DNA of 64,000 bases from Margaritifera margaritifera (GCA_029931535.1 JAQPZY010001436.1:1329001-1393000), one strand, 5' to 3'; shown: positions 38,511 to 51,417, numbered from the stretch's first letter. Made by a program: numbers and translations. The notes: generated from the sequence alone by a model not told the origin.

Positions 38511-38673
38511 CAACGGTTCCCAGCCTCAGGAAGCGACCCAAATCAGGGTCGCGATGGGTCCTCAGTACGGTCGCGAAGGGTCATCAGAAGAAATTATATC
38601 GTAAGCCACAGGGTCGGGAAGTTCTGTTGCTGACCAGTTTAGGGTCGCATCAAAAAAAGGTGGGGAAACACTG
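38511..38673. mobile_element. hAT MITE (CA-GGTTCCC ends) with perfect 8-bp duplication
   Basis: The left end 'caacggttcccagcctcagg' and the right end (reverse complement 'cagtgtttccccaccttttt') are degenerate inverted repeats of the widespread hAT terminus CAGNGGTTCCCAACC. The identical 8-mer ttataatg flanks both sides (38503-38510 and 38674-38681). Internally it carries repeated 'agggtcgc' motifs typical of such elements. At 163 bp it has no coding capacity. Confidence 0.9.
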
Positions 38674-38681
38674 TTATAATG

Positions 38682-38923
38682 GTATGTGTACACTTTTCAC
38701 GGGATTTTTCTACAGTGTTACATGATACCAGTGATACAAAGTTGCAAGAGCCTGTGAAGACGAGTAGGCCGAACTGTAAATTCCTTGGCATACACATACT
38801 GTAATCTTATTTCTTTAACATATAATAAGGTTCTAAAACAGATCATTTTTAAATATTAAAATGTCTGAAAATTCAGTCTGTGTTGATTGCTCAGTCAGTA
38901 TGTCAGTTTTACCTCATTTGATC

Positions 38924-38928
<5 letters not shown>
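38682..38928. other. intron, nothing recognised
   Basis: Short AT-rich spacer. Confidence 0.5.

Positions 38929-38991
<63 letters not shown>
38929..38991. repeat. (CT)n microsatellite
   Basis: About 63 bp of pure CT. Confidence 0.96.
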
Positions 38992-38993
<2 letters not shown>

Positions 38994-39040
38994 GGGCCCC
39001 GGATGGCCGAATAATTTAAGGCGCTCACCTTTACAGATCA
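38992..39040 (+). mobile_element. tRNA-Leu-like SINE head fragment
   Basis: Directly after the CT tract comes 'ggatggccgaataatttaag' then 'gcgctcacc'. This matches the D-arm and A-box region of eukaryotic tRNA-Leu (GG.TGGCCGAG...TTAAGGCGCT). No anticodon arm or B box follows, so it is not a functional tRNA; a truncated tRNA-derived SINE is the likeliest explanation. Confidence 0.45.
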
Positions 39041-39484
39041 CTCACACATCTCTTATATTTCTAGATAGCTTTAGATTCATTGGCCAATATATTGATCAGC
39101 TGGCTAAGAGTGTAAAGGACGACGTGTTCGTTGAGACAATGAAACATATTGGAATAATGAAACCAACATTTCTGAGAATAGTTTTTATACGTTCGATGAA
39201 ACATTTCTACCTCCTACTAATCACTTAACGTTTTAATATATCTGATGATGATTATCAGTATGAACATGCTGTTATGTTGCATATCAGCCTGAATACACTT
39301 AGTAATCTTTATGACTATTACGTGAACAAAACTAAATGATAATTTGATGGAATGTGCCATACTGGAACAATTTAGGAATGTATGCATAGTAAACTAGAAG
39401 TAAAATACCGCTCACTATTTCAGTGCACCTTGTCTATCTCATGATACGAGATTACCGATACCCGGTGTTGAGTCAGAGCCTTTG
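39041..39484. other. intron, nothing recognised
   Basis: No coding or repeat signal was seen. Confidence 0.5.
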
Positions 39485-40092
39485 GAAAGACTGACACGTA
39501 TATGATAATCGAGAGTAGCATTCATTAAAACGTTTGACAGAATATGACACGTTTCTGATGATCGAGAGTGGAGATCATTAGAACTTTTCAGAGACTATGA
39601 CACGTTCCTGATGTTCGATAGTGGAATTCATTAGAACTTTTGACAGACTGTGACACGTTTCTGATGTTCGATAGTAGAATACATTAGAATTTTTGACAGA
39701 CTGTGAAACGTTTCTGATGATCGAGAGTAGAATTCATTAAAACTTTTGACAGAATATGACACGTTTCTGATGATCGAGAGTGGAAATCATTAGAACTTTT
39801 CAGAGACTATGACACGTTCCTGATGATCGATAGTGGAATTCATTAGAACTTTTGACAGACTGTGACACGTTTCTGTTCGATAGTGGAATACATTAGAACT
39901 GTTTACAGACTGTGAGACGTTTCTGATGATCGAGAGTAGAATTCATTACAACTTTTGACAGACTATAACACGTTTCTGATGATCGAGAGTGGAAATCATT
40001 AGAACTTTTCAGAGACTATGACACGTTCCTGATGATCGATAGTGGAATTCATTAGAACTTTTGACAGACTATGACACATTTCTGATGATAGA
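39485..40092. repeat. 53-bp tandem repeat, about 11 copies
   Basis: The unit contains 'gacacgtttctgatgatcga' and 'gagtggaattcattagaact' and repeats every 53 bp. Two subtypes ('cagagactat' and 'gacagactgt' junctions) recur in blocks, which indicates higher-order duplication. Confidence 0.92.
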
Positions 40093-40400
40093 GAGTGCAA
40101 TTCGTGGAGAATTACCATGACACCACATAGATACGACCAAAGCAAATACCGCATACTACTTGGACATTGATAGCAAGATAAACATGATAGCAAAGTCCAT
40201 GTCGCAGAGAGCGGTAAAGTTGAGTACAAAAGGTCAAGGTCAGGTTAATTCAGTATATACCAATTAAATTCCTTTTGTGGAGTAGTTTTGTATACAAAGG
40301 GTATATGATTTACCTCTAATCTGATATTAGGTTTTAAAAATAGTATCTAACCATTTTTTTTTTTAATTTTTTTTTTTTGAATGATATGCTGCCGAGAATG
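40093..40400. other. intron, nothing recognised
   Basis: AT-rich with T-rich runs near 40350. Confidence 0.5.
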
Positions 40401-41999
40401 ACCGATTGTGTGTAATATGCAAAAGCTTGTGGAGCATAGTTAAATCCATAAGTTTCAACCAATTTTTGGAGTCTACTTTCCGGCTTAAAGATTTCCAGCA
40501 ACCCTTTTATTTATCGATATTGATAACGAATTTAAAAACCAGTTGCCTTTATTTCTGTGTAAAGACTTATTTTCCATCCAACATTTATTTTATTGCCATC
40601 ATTCGATGCAAGGCGAAAAGGAATATGCATATGGATATTAGTTTGGTTTTGCTATCAAGCTCATGTCTTTCAACGTGGTAATTCAATCAAACAACGAAAT
40701 ATTATTTACCTCCATTTCTGTGTTCAATTCAGTTTTAAATATCTCTAATTTCTATGTATTTTTTTATCTCGGTTTTGAATATATCGATTCGATCCCTTAA
40801 TATGAGAGGCATGTCATATATTTAATTTTTGAATGCATCTGCATCTGCTGTAAACTTTTGTTTAAAATTATTGAAATATTTTATCCTGTATTGTTCCTTT
40901 TGTCCATTTCGTCAATATTATATTACCAGGCAGAACTCCGATACTTTAACTAGTTCTCATTCAGAATAATCTTTTGTATCTGTTTATCATGGTCAGCTTT
41001 AGCTTGTAATTTGTAAAATTCCGTGAATGGAACCTGTTTTATCGTTTTTATCTTATCACTTAAATGTGAAATAGACACATCATAAATTTTTTACAGATCT
41101 AATCGTTCTTTCATTCACGTTCATTTTTATCTTATCACTAAAATCTGTAATAGACAAATCGTACATTTTTTTTTAGATCTAATCGTGCTTTCATCACCTT
41201 CATCCTGCATCTTTTTGGATATATCTGTCAAATCATTCCTTTTGGGTGACTATGATAGTCAATTGGTGCAAACTGTTATAACTATGATAGTCAATTAGTG
41301 CTAACTGTTATCCTTTTGTTGAAGTCAGTAAGTTTGAGTTAAAATCATTCATTATCTTTTAATTTCTTGATCGTCCTGTTGAATTTTATTATTCAAATCT
41401 CTATATATTTATAATCTCCTAGACGGGCTGTATATATTGTCTAACTTTAGATAAACAATCTGATCTTTCTCTGACTGTACTGATTGTATATCAGTTAATA
41501 AAGTATTCAATCTCTGTCTGAACAATTTCTGCGGGTCTAAAATATGTGTTCTCTTCTCATCAGTCTGTGTTTGTAGCGCTGAGATGTTTTCTACCTATTT
41601 CATTAGCTCTCTCTTCAATAACATTTAATCTATTGCCAACATGTTCCCTCCACGTCGTGATATCGTTGAAATTGTTATTTTCCAACCTATTTCGTATTTG
41701 TATATCAAATAGTTTTTGTACAAATATTATATTAGCCGCATTAGACTGGTAATGCGATTATTGTTGAGCTTTATGTCTCTGTTAATTGTTTCACCTAGTG
41801 TAGTATTTTTACAGCCGTTTTTGTAAAAAATGTTTAAAGGTAAGAAGTATCTACAGTCTCTAAGACACCTTTCGCCACTCATTCTATACGTGTACTATAT
41901 TGTTTAATTTCCATGAACACAACTTAAATTGCTTGAGCTACGAGAAAAACCGAATACACATGCATACCATGAAAATTTATAACTTTCTTTCTGGTAGTG

Positions 42000-42420
42000 T
42001 ATTTTGTACAGTCTTCGATATTTGGACTCGTCTTGTTCCTTCTGTAAACGTTTGGCTTTGACTTTTTTAAATCTCTGGGAACGTTTTCCAAGTTGTCTTA
42101 CAATTAAACTCTTCGTGGATGACAGTCGGTTGCTATGGAATCCTAAGTTGTCGGTTTTAAATAACTTTACTAATTATTGACATCACATAGAAAATTATAA
42201 CATCTGACAACTGATTTTAAAATTTCAGCAGCTCTAGCATTTATAATGATTTCATAAGTCTTCTTAATTTGTTTCTTATTGATTTTTTCCAACTCGTTTT
42301 CAGTCAAATTTTTGCCAGTTATCTCTTTGTGTGTTTCACTTGCAATACATATGTTTAATTCCTGTTTGTACTCTTCGATTTCAGCTCTAACTAAGCCACA
42401 TCCGTTTCTTTCCTAATCAA
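42000..42420 (-). pseudogene. coding-like relic, Lys/Glu-rich helical
   Basis: One minus-strand frame is open for about 70 codons with a strongly biased, helical composition (e.g. 'EIEEYKQELNICIASETHKE'). After a frameshift it continues as a basic stretch rich in Lys/Arg/Gln. I do not recognise the family. It sits inside the Polinton-like block, so a structural or accessory protein of that element is one possibility. Confidence 0.35.
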
Positions 42421-42849
42421 ATAACCAAACAATAGATGAAGTGATTGAAATTTTTAAATCAAAGAATGTGAACATCCTGATTACAATGATGATGGTGATC
42501 ATAATGATGAAACGATACAAGACTAACATATCCATTCAAGTTCATATTGCCGTAAATATTGATAGTTACTTCGATGATAATGATACAAGACCAATATAGC
42601 TTGATCACAACAAATTCTTGTTATACTGAAGACGATGACTTTGTAAGCAAATATACAAGAAGAATGTAATGAGATATTATTGATAAAATATTCATGAAAA
42701 TCCAAAAGTACGATACTGTGATGTAGTTAGTTTAAGAATCACATAGCAATGATTGTACTGAACTTTTGTCACCTAGCACAGTAGAAAGAAGACTAGGAGG
42801 AAACTATTTCTTCAAAAAAATGAAATATTAAGGTCCTGTAAACAAACAA

Positions 42850-43299
42850 TCAGTGATTTTCATGATAGACCTAGAGACACCGAAGAAACGTAACCTAATG
42901 TTCCTAAATATACTCAGAGACACAGAAGAAACACAACCTAAATATCCGATTGAACCTACTGTTAAACAAAGGCAACAAATACAAGATACTGGCGGTATGC
43001 CATTACTGGCAGAAAATTGTAATACTGAAATTGAATGGATTAATTTGTGATTTAGACAACGCTTTTAGTAACCTATCCCCAGCTGGTAAAGCCGTAGCTA
43101 AAAAAGACATATTTATTCCACAAAAAGAAGAAATTGTCCGAAGGGTATTTGCACCACAAGAAGAAAGACAGATGAGATGATATAAAGACGCTGTTAATGG
43201 TGTCTCATTACAAATAGAAGCTACTAAAATAGAACTTAAATATCATGACGAACGGATAAAGTCTAGAAGAAGAAATTAAGAAGGAAAAAAATATTAGAG

Positions 43300-43367
<68 letters not shown>

Positions 43368-43600
43368 ACTAGGCAAAGTTAAGTATGCGGTTAAACCTAT
43401 TTGAAAATATTAAGGAAAATGTAAAATATTTATAAGTTTAACATGGAACTTTTTTATATTATAAGGATTTAACTCCCCTAAGGAGAGATACTAAACAATT
43501 ATACAAGAAAAGGTGACAATAGCAGCTACAGCAAGAGCCATGACAATATTAACAATTGCTTTGTCTATAGTAAATTTGGTAAGAAGTGCTATTACTTGGT
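42850..43600 (+). pseudogene. coding-like relic, plus strand of Polinton-like block
   Basis: Overlapping frames shift at about 43030, joining 'PTVKQRQQIQDTGGMPLLA' to a following 'FSNLSPAGKAVAKKDIFIPQ' and 'EEIVRRVFAPQEERQMR' piece. A stop and a microsatellite intervene, and a hydrophobic segment 'MTILTIALSIVNLVRSAI' follows (about 43540). The composition is protein-like but the family was not recognised. Its orientation is opposite to both flanking minus-strand gene groups. Confidence 0.4.
43302..43361. repeat. (AT)n microsatellite
   Basis: About 60 bp of AT repeats inside the Polinton-like block. Confidence 0.96.
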
Positions 43601-45199
43601 GTTAGTGGCGAATTAAGGGTAGCAGAGCCTCTGCCTCTACTTCTTTCTCCAGGTGAATCATTTGTTTAGAAACTATAAATTTGCTTTGAAAAAGTTAACC
43701 AATTATTTGCTTGGTTTAGCCAAAACACGCAGCATCAGCTTTGCCTGGAATTACTCGTAGCGTGATAAGTTCGTCGCTTAGACGTTCTGAACAAATGGTT
43801 TATTCTCATGCTCAAGACGCCATTTTACATGTTTTGACATTAGTAGATTTGCTGTTTGCGTTTTAGTATCAAATTTGTAATAAAACATCTAAAAAAGAAA
43901 GGGGTTAGTAATCGTACTTTGTGCGTATTTAGTTCACGTAGTTGAGGTCTTAAACTATTTCAGAAAGCAAACCATATAAATTCCCACAACCATGAGTATC
44001 AAAATAAATTATTGTTCATTTCGTGTATTGGGTTGTTGTTGTTGCTTATTTCGCAAACTCTGGCGCATTTTTGTCTCGCAAATGCCGGTAGAAAATCCCA
44101 CAACAATATGTTGCCATCCACATTGCTTAATTTAGTAGATTCTGCCAAAAGGTCATGTCACAATCTGATCTGTATCTTTTCATGGAGTCACCACTGTTAA
44201 AGGTTAAAGTGAAGTTATCAAAAATGTTCAGTGGCTTGTATGTGAAAAATTCGTTCTCACTGTAGTTAATTTTTTATCTCGTTAAATATTTGAGCAATAT
44301 CTTGGTTCATTGTAGCATTAAATTAAGTTGCTGATCGAGGGTAAGGTGCTAACAAATTAATTCTGAAGTCCATTATTCACAATCAAACAATTAGTGTGGA
44401 ACGGGTTTTTATTCTTCAAATACATTGAGCGGCTATTTATTGTTTCTTCCACATTAAAATTTAATCCTCTGTTGAATTCTCCCTTTAGTCTATTTATTTT
44501 ATCCATTTAAATGCCAGAATAATAGTGTTTGTTTTACACAATATTTGCATCCCTGGTATTTTCTATTTAAATTTTCCATTTCCAATTGCAGTTTTTCTCT
44601 GATGCGTTTGTTACATTTTACAACTACTGTTTTTCCTTAGAAAGCATCTCCACTGAATATGATTCTATAATATATTTCAGTAGTTATATTTCAATTACTA
44701 TCAAATGAACGTTCAGTTAAAACTGAATATTCAAAATCTATATATGCACACAGTGAAAGGTTTAATGGTTTATACTTTCTCCAGATAGTGCAAAGATTAT
44801 TACCATATCAACTAATATTGGTCAATTTTGTGCTAATTCTTTGTAATTGAAAGTTTTACGGATGCACTCAAATTGCACATGGTCAACATTATCTCCAGGA
44901 AAAATGCATAGTTGATTCAGTACTTGCCTGAATAGCTGCTATAGGTTGTGAGTGAAATTTGAAAGATCTTTGAATGTCTTCTTGATTGCATCAACATCTA
45001 TGTAATTTTCATTACTCTGCATCTTGTTCAAAATGTCGTAGACCAGCTTGTAGTCTTTTAGGTTGCATTTGTTTATTTTATAATCTATTTTGAGATTTTA
45101 GTTGAAATCAACTTCATATTTTGTATTTCTTCTGTGATGTCGTTTATTACAATGATAGGACAATGCCTATATTGTAGTCGCCTTGTCATTGTTTTCATG

Positions 45200-46165
45200 T
45201 TTACCGTTTTCTTATTTATCTGTGATGTTTTGGGTGTGCTTTCTTTTTATATCTGGATTTGTGCTCAGTACAAATTGGAATCACATACATCTAGTTTTCA
45301 GAGATCTGCTAACCCTTTCCAGCTGCTTTTTTGGTCTTAGCAAGTTGAAATGTACTCAGTGTTTTCCTTTTTCAACAAATCCTTAACTTTTTATTGTAAA
45401 ACTATTTTTCTGATCAATCTTTATCTTTTCAGGCTTTCTCTGTTTGATCATTTACTGGAAGCATCGTGTGTTATCTCCCTTTTTTGGTTTCTTCTTTCTC
45501 AGCCTAGACAGGACAGTTATAATTGTTAAGATGTATTGGTTTTCACTGTTGTATTTTTAATAATCTTCCATGTCATAAATGTCTACTTGCTACTGGTCAT
45601 CCGTGTGATTAACTTAGATCCTTCTGTACGGAAATCTTTTTCTAGCTAGCTTGTTTGCTGTGTTTGTATATTGTTCAGTTACCCAGGACATTTATCTGCT
45701 CGAGGAACTATTATTTTCAGCAATTCGCAACATTTCTTCAATCCTTTGAAATGTACGGATGGTTCAGATATATGTCACATTTTGTCATTCCTATTAATAA
45801 TTCCAAACAACTAAGCAACTACTTCATATACTGAGTAAATATTAGATGTTTAAATTTAATTTTGTCTTGCTTACATGTATCTCTCTCTTCTTTTCTTCTT
45901 TTGACTTTGTAAATTTTACAAAATCTTTAGATTGTACTATAAATTTAGCTTAATCCAAATTGGTATATTTATCCACATTAAATATGTCATTTATTTCTTC
46001 TTTATACCGCACTGCTTTAACAAACTTGATATCTGGATTGATGATGATTATCTTGATGCCATGGTCAATGAATGTAATCTGTAAAGCTTCGTCTTTACTA
46101 AAATATTGCAGTAAATCTTTTTTATGTTTGAAATCAACAAATCAAATATTTGTATTCTTTTGAAT
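45200..46165 (-). pseudogene. Polinton-type (c-integrase) rve integrase relic
   Basis: Read right to left, minus-strand frames carry the N-terminal side 'KLARKRFPYRRI' (about 45640) and, just after it, the start of the catalytic core with 'QVDIYDMEDY', a stop, and 'KYNSENQYILTIITVLSR' (45497-45590). Further on are a short 'RKPEKIKIDQ' piece (about 45430), where the second catalytic Asp region belongs, and 'KDLLKKENTEYIS' (about 45370). This order matches the Polinton integrase pattern: KPVR.RF, then QVDLVDM..YSKYN.GY.YILTVIDV.S, then KI.TD. Stops and at least two frameshifts show it is inactive. A preceding 60-codon open piece (about 45960-46150) ending 'VKAVRYKEEINDIFNVDKY' is coding-like but unidentified. 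Confidence 0.6.
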
Positions 46166-46170
46166 GGTGT

Positions 46171-48565
46171 ATTGTAACACAACTAGCTTTGACAATACGT
46201 TTATCCCATCCAAATATGTAACCAACGTTTATCCCATCCAAATATGTAACCAAATACACATTTTCTCTTGACATTGAGATGTTGCTTGTTTGTTAAAATC
46301 ATGAAATATTTATTTCACCTCTCTGAGATCTGTTGAATCTATCACAATATGGCTTTGTGCCATTATTTATGTTGCTAAAAGAAATTAAGTGTATTAATGT
46401 TCTACTCAATGCATAATAAAGGGATCAGAATGCGGTCCATGACTAAAGTGTATGTCAACGTGGTCATGTTGGTGCATTTACTCAAATTAAATTAGATATT
46501 CATTGTTGTTCTAAACTTTAATACTAATATAGTATAACCAAAGTCTATTCAGTCCTGATTGTTGAATGTTTTGCACCTTAAATATCATCAAAAACTTCCA
46601 GATGAAAATTATTGATCGCCATGGACTTTTACAATGGTGGCCAGGTACTAAACTGGGTCAAGAAAAGAGGCCGTCGGGTCTATCATAACAAATAAGAGGG
46701 TAGTACGAATTTTGTTCAACACACGCAGCTTGCATTGTGACATCACAGCGCGCGACATTCAAGTCAGTTTGTAATAGATCACACCAAATGTTAACGTTCT
46801 TTGACATTGATTTTGACGTATGTATTTCTCAGGGCGTGTAAATAATGACTTTCCAAAGGAATATGGAGGTATGAGGATCCAAATAACGTGAATAATTGCC
46901 ATTTAAAGGTATGTGTAATCAAATTCTGAAAAATCACACCCATTACTGAAATAATCGGTTCTGAACGCCTACATATATATTGGTACAATAATCTTTAAAC
47001 CAGTTTTAAGCGGTGGACTGTTTTAGAAATACATCAGTGTTCTAAAGATTTTCTCGTGTAAGGGTACGGAGATGTTTAAGCCGCTTTTAACCGGTTAACT
47101 ATTTCAGAACTGTCCGTTCCTATTTACTTTCCTCATACAGAGACTGGAGTTGATAAAACTGGCATAATTAGACTAATGGATTCAGCGCAGAGTTATTGAA
47201 AATAATATCATTAGAAAAGTACGGCCATATTCGAGAGCAAAGTCTTTCAGGCTTTGGCGCTTTATTTACAACACAGCAATACTCATAAACATAAACTTAC
47301 CCGGCAAACGTTTATCGTGGCCTGGCCGGTCGAATTATTGCCCACTCGTAAGTAAATGTCAATCGATTTCCATCGAAAGCGTCCCAGGGAGTCTGGAAGG
47401 ATATTGCAATAGTCGTCTTACTTTCACCCATGTATATTTAAAAGTATTTTCAAAAGATAATAAAGCTCTTATATTCAGTTAATTCTAACTGACTTCAGTA
47501 TCATACAATAAAAAGTAGTCAAAACAATAGTACGTTGTAATAAAACCGGCATTATGAACTGACACTGTTTCCCGAGAGGACTTTTTCCGCCTATTTGACC
47601 CTTACTTAGAAGATTACAACGATTCCAGTAAAGACCAAAAGCCCTGCGCTCGAAACAAAACCCAACAAAGAATATATGTGCCACTAGAACTACTTCCATA
47701 GCTCTCCATGGCAAATCCTCATGATTTTCATTATATTATCATCATCTATCATTCTATACAGTATAAGCATCACATCATTCCACTAGTAAAAGCTTTGTGT
47801 ACAAAAACAGAAGTAAGTCAAAGGACAAGCTCTGTAATTTCAATTTAACCGACATAGCAAGGATATCGTGTCTTAAAACCATTGATGAAAACGAATACTT
47901 TCCTTGCAAAATCTCTCCGCCTTACTCTACTTTTACTTTCGTAACGAAGTCTCATTCTGACGCATGTTTCTGGTCTTGAAAAACTATCCGAGAACACATA
48001 ACGAATTTCATTACAGTAGAAACTAAAATGATATGGTATATGTGCTGAGTCATGTATTGTTTAAAGTTTTTCATTGTTGCATTTTTATTAGAAAAGACGA
48101 AAACAAGCAGCATTGCCTCTACCAAAGATCTGTCATGACATTTGATTGTGTGTAACTAAAGTTTAATTCGGAATTATTGCCGTTCAATTCCATCTTCCGA
48201 CATTAAGGTAGCCATCACGTTGCATTTTAAGTCATATCGTTAATAAGTCTTCCGGATTGTGTTTCATTCTTTCTGATGAAATGAAACTGTATGATGCAAA
48301 GTTTTTACGCTCTTTAACAGCTTCATGGCCTTGGCAAACAACTGCCACATTTTGTTTCAGCTTTATTGTGATAAGATGTTTTGGTTTAGAGTTATCAGAC
48401 AATTTACTGTCGGTATTCCATGTTAACAACCAATCCTACTCCTCCAAACATTTTAAAAATACAAACAATAACGTCTTCCAGGGAAGATTAGTAAGCTTTG
48501 CTTGTTGTTTATCACTACTATATTCTTATTCAAATTATTTATGTGAAAAACATAATTCTGACTAG
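46171..48565. other. intron, nothing recognised
   Basis: Apart from a short duplication ('cgtttatcccatccaaatat', twice at about 46200 and 46227), no coding, RNA or mobile-element signal was seen. A 102-codon frame at 48257-48565 runs into the mariner edge and has no family resemblance. Confidence 0.5.
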
Positions 48566-48569
48566 ATGT

Positions 48570-48884
48570 ACCGTGTACGAGGGTTGATCAAACATTTATA
48601 TAACAAACGCGTTAAAGAAAAAGTTACAAAACTGTTTACAATGGTTTTAGTAGTCCTTCTCAAAGTAGCTTCCTTCCGATTTAATGCACTTTTCCCATCT
48701 TGTGATCCATGTACTGAACACGTGTAGCAGCCCACCATTTGACAACATTCGTAGCCTTTCGGTGTTTCCATCCTTTAGTTATTTTCTGCTTTCTAATAGT
48801 TTCCCAGTAACGAATCTTTTAATTTTGGAAAAAGCCAGAAGTCGCAAGGAGCTAAATCTGGTCTGTGATTTAGGGTTTCAGCGC

Positions 48885-48915
<31 letters not shown>

Positions 48916-49430
48916 GGTAAGGTCTGCGTTGCAGACTTGCATGTGCGTGCGGGGGCGTTATCCTGGTGCAAAAAGGAAGCCAGCCCTCAGTAGGTCTGGA
49001 CACTTTTTGCGATTAGCCTCGCATAAATTATATTTGATTACTGTGGCATATTATTGTCCATTCATTGTGGTGTTCCATGTAGTTCAAAATTATTCCTTGT
49101 ATGTTGAAGAACATAATGCACATAACCCTTCCAGCAGATTTGGATAGACATGCTTGTCTTCCTTCACGTATACTTCCACAGAATTTACTATTTCTTTTGA
49201 AAGAGATTTCCTTCCCCTACATTTTCTTATTTCATCTTTAACAGTCTCCCTACCATCACAAAACGTTTCATCTATCTACTGATTCCAAGTTTAGCAAGTG
49301 CTTTAGGACCATAAACAGCATCTAATTCAGTTTTTATCAGTGCAGAGGATTATCCTAATTTGTCAATACAAATTTTTTTAATCACTCTCTGTTCGCTAAC
49401 GGACTAAATCTGTCATTTTGCCACGGCGTC
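48570..49430 (-). pseudogene. mariner-type transposase relic
   Basis: Minus-strand frames, right to left, show an N-terminal HTH-type stretch 'ALIKTELDAVYGPKALAKLG' (about 49310), a middle region, then the catalytic blocks 'FLHQDNAPARTC' (about 48960) and 'RPDLAPCDFWLFPKLK' (about 48850). The two Asp codons are about 34 codons apart, as in D,D34D mariner transposases, but a poly-T tract (48888-48915) inserted between them breaks the frame. The C-terminal piece 48562-48771 includes 'LNRKEATLRRTTKTI'. The left edge carries a mariner-like end, 'cgagggttgatcaaac'; its partner on the right was not found. Many stops make it inactive. Confidence 0.75.
48888..48915. repeat. poly-T tract in mariner relic
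   Basis: 28 consecutive T, lying between the second and third catalytic blocks. Confidence 0.95.
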
Positions 49431-50195
49431 TACACATATGACATAGAAAAAGATGACGTCACTAAGCCAGTAACGTCATCAACTTAAAAAATAACGTTAC
49501 GTCCTACATTGGGACGTTTTCAATTATAGGCCAGGCGAACTTTAATAACGTTGGGTTGCTTTGTTGGAAGATATTGCATTTGTTCTAAAACGTTTCCATG
49601 AACTCTCGTATAGATGATTTCGGCGTTTTTATTTTGTGCCATGTGTATCCTGAAATGCAAAACAAAATTGTATTGTCGCGGAAATCTGAACAGTTAGATT
49701 ATTATCACAAGACTACTGTGCTATTCAAGTTAATATACGCATATATTAATTTTCAGATATGTCATACGTGTATTAGCGCCTCATGATGTCACAAACGACG
49801 TAATAACGTTATGCAAAGGTAACGCGTAACGATTGAGGCATCCGAATGTACTTTAAAGTCATTTCACTACACTGTTCTGCGGTTTGATCAAATAAAATCA
49901 GTATTTTTCCTCGTGCAATAAATATAATCTTACTTTTGTGTTCATTTCAAATGAAATAAGCACTTATGTAATATCTTCCATATATTGTTCTAGATCATCA
50001 CTCAGTCTGAGCAGTTATGCAAATGTTGTTTGTAAGAATTTATTATCATTATACATTCACAAAGATTTACCAACTATGATATTGCAATATAAACTGTATT
50101 ATCTCAAAAACTAAGAAAATCTTGAAAGACACATTAATGTAATTTTGAAACTTTCCAATTTAGAAGTCATATTGCTTTCCTATTTTCATCTATTA
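49431..50195. other. intron, nothing recognised
   Basis: Contains several TGACGT-type words (49450-49500 and 49790-49830), but no organised element was recognised. Confidence 0.45.
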
Positions 50196-50196
50196 G

Positions 50197-50845
<649 letters not shown>

Positions 50846-50848
<3 letters not shown>

Positions 50849-51295
50849 GATTATAATGTAGAGACTAACAGTCATACATACAACTACATATTTTTATGTA
50901 AATATTATCTGCAAGTCTCTCGCATATATCCAGTGAAACTTTATCCAAAAGGTTATCAATTGATTTTTGGAATTCTTCACCGCCGTTTCCAAAGTAAATT
51001 TTAAGTTTTAAATGTAGTCCTGCCGGAATTATTCCTTCTTCGACACAGTTGTTTAAAAAGCTGCTGTGAAGACTGCTTTTCATTTGTTTTTCCGAAAGTT
51101 TTAGAATTTGGAATTTTAAAGACGTCATCCGTTTCTTTCAAAAACATGACGTTATGTTAATGACGTAATTGTTTATAACTTTATAGACGTCATCAGTTTT
51201 TTCAAAAACATTTTGTGCCTGAAGAAGCATATAGTAAATGCAAAACTAGTCGCACAAATTTATCGGCGTTTGTGTTGTTTTTTTTATATCTCAAA

Positions 51296-51296
<1 letters not shown>
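50846..51296. other. intron, short inverted/direct repeats
   Basis: An 87-codon minus-strand open frame (50865-51128) has a protein-like composition but no recognised family. Two copies of 'gacgtcatc' plus 'tttcaaaaacat' occur at about 51121 and 51187. Confidence 0.45.
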
Positions 51297-51337
<41 letters not shown>

Positions 51338-51350
51338 TATATATATAGAG

Positions 51351-51415
<65 letters not shown>
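51297..51415. repeat. (AT)n microsatellite
   Basis: About 119 bp of AT with GATA and GAGA interruptions. Confidence 0.96.

Positions 51416-51417
<2 letters not shown>

Larger units (their letters stand above)
40400..46170. mobile_element. decayed Polinton/Maverick-like element (probable)
   Basis: A roughly 5.8 kb block has dense, broken coding-like frames on both strands, unlike the rest of the intron. Three groups are visible: minus-strand Lys/Glu-rich helical pieces (41390-41755 and 42000-42420), plus-strand pieces (42850-43270 and 43490-43600, the last with a hydrophobic helix), and minus-strand pieces from about 44200 to 46165 that include a Polinton-type integrase. A block of divergently oriented genes with a terminal integrase is how Polintons are built. 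Polymerase B, packaging ATPase and capsid proteins could not be identified, and no long terminal inverted repeats were found. The non-integrase parts could therefore belong to something else. The Polinton label rests on the integrase. Confidence 0.5.

Noticed and set aside
43603..43660. another hAT end (agtggcgaattaagggtag)
   Set aside because: Resembles a left hAT terminus, but no right terminus or target duplication was found, so it was not called as an element.
49440..49830. cluster of TGACGT words as a CRE-type regulatory region
   Set aside because: Words are scattered and partly from a local repeat, and no promoter context is visible.
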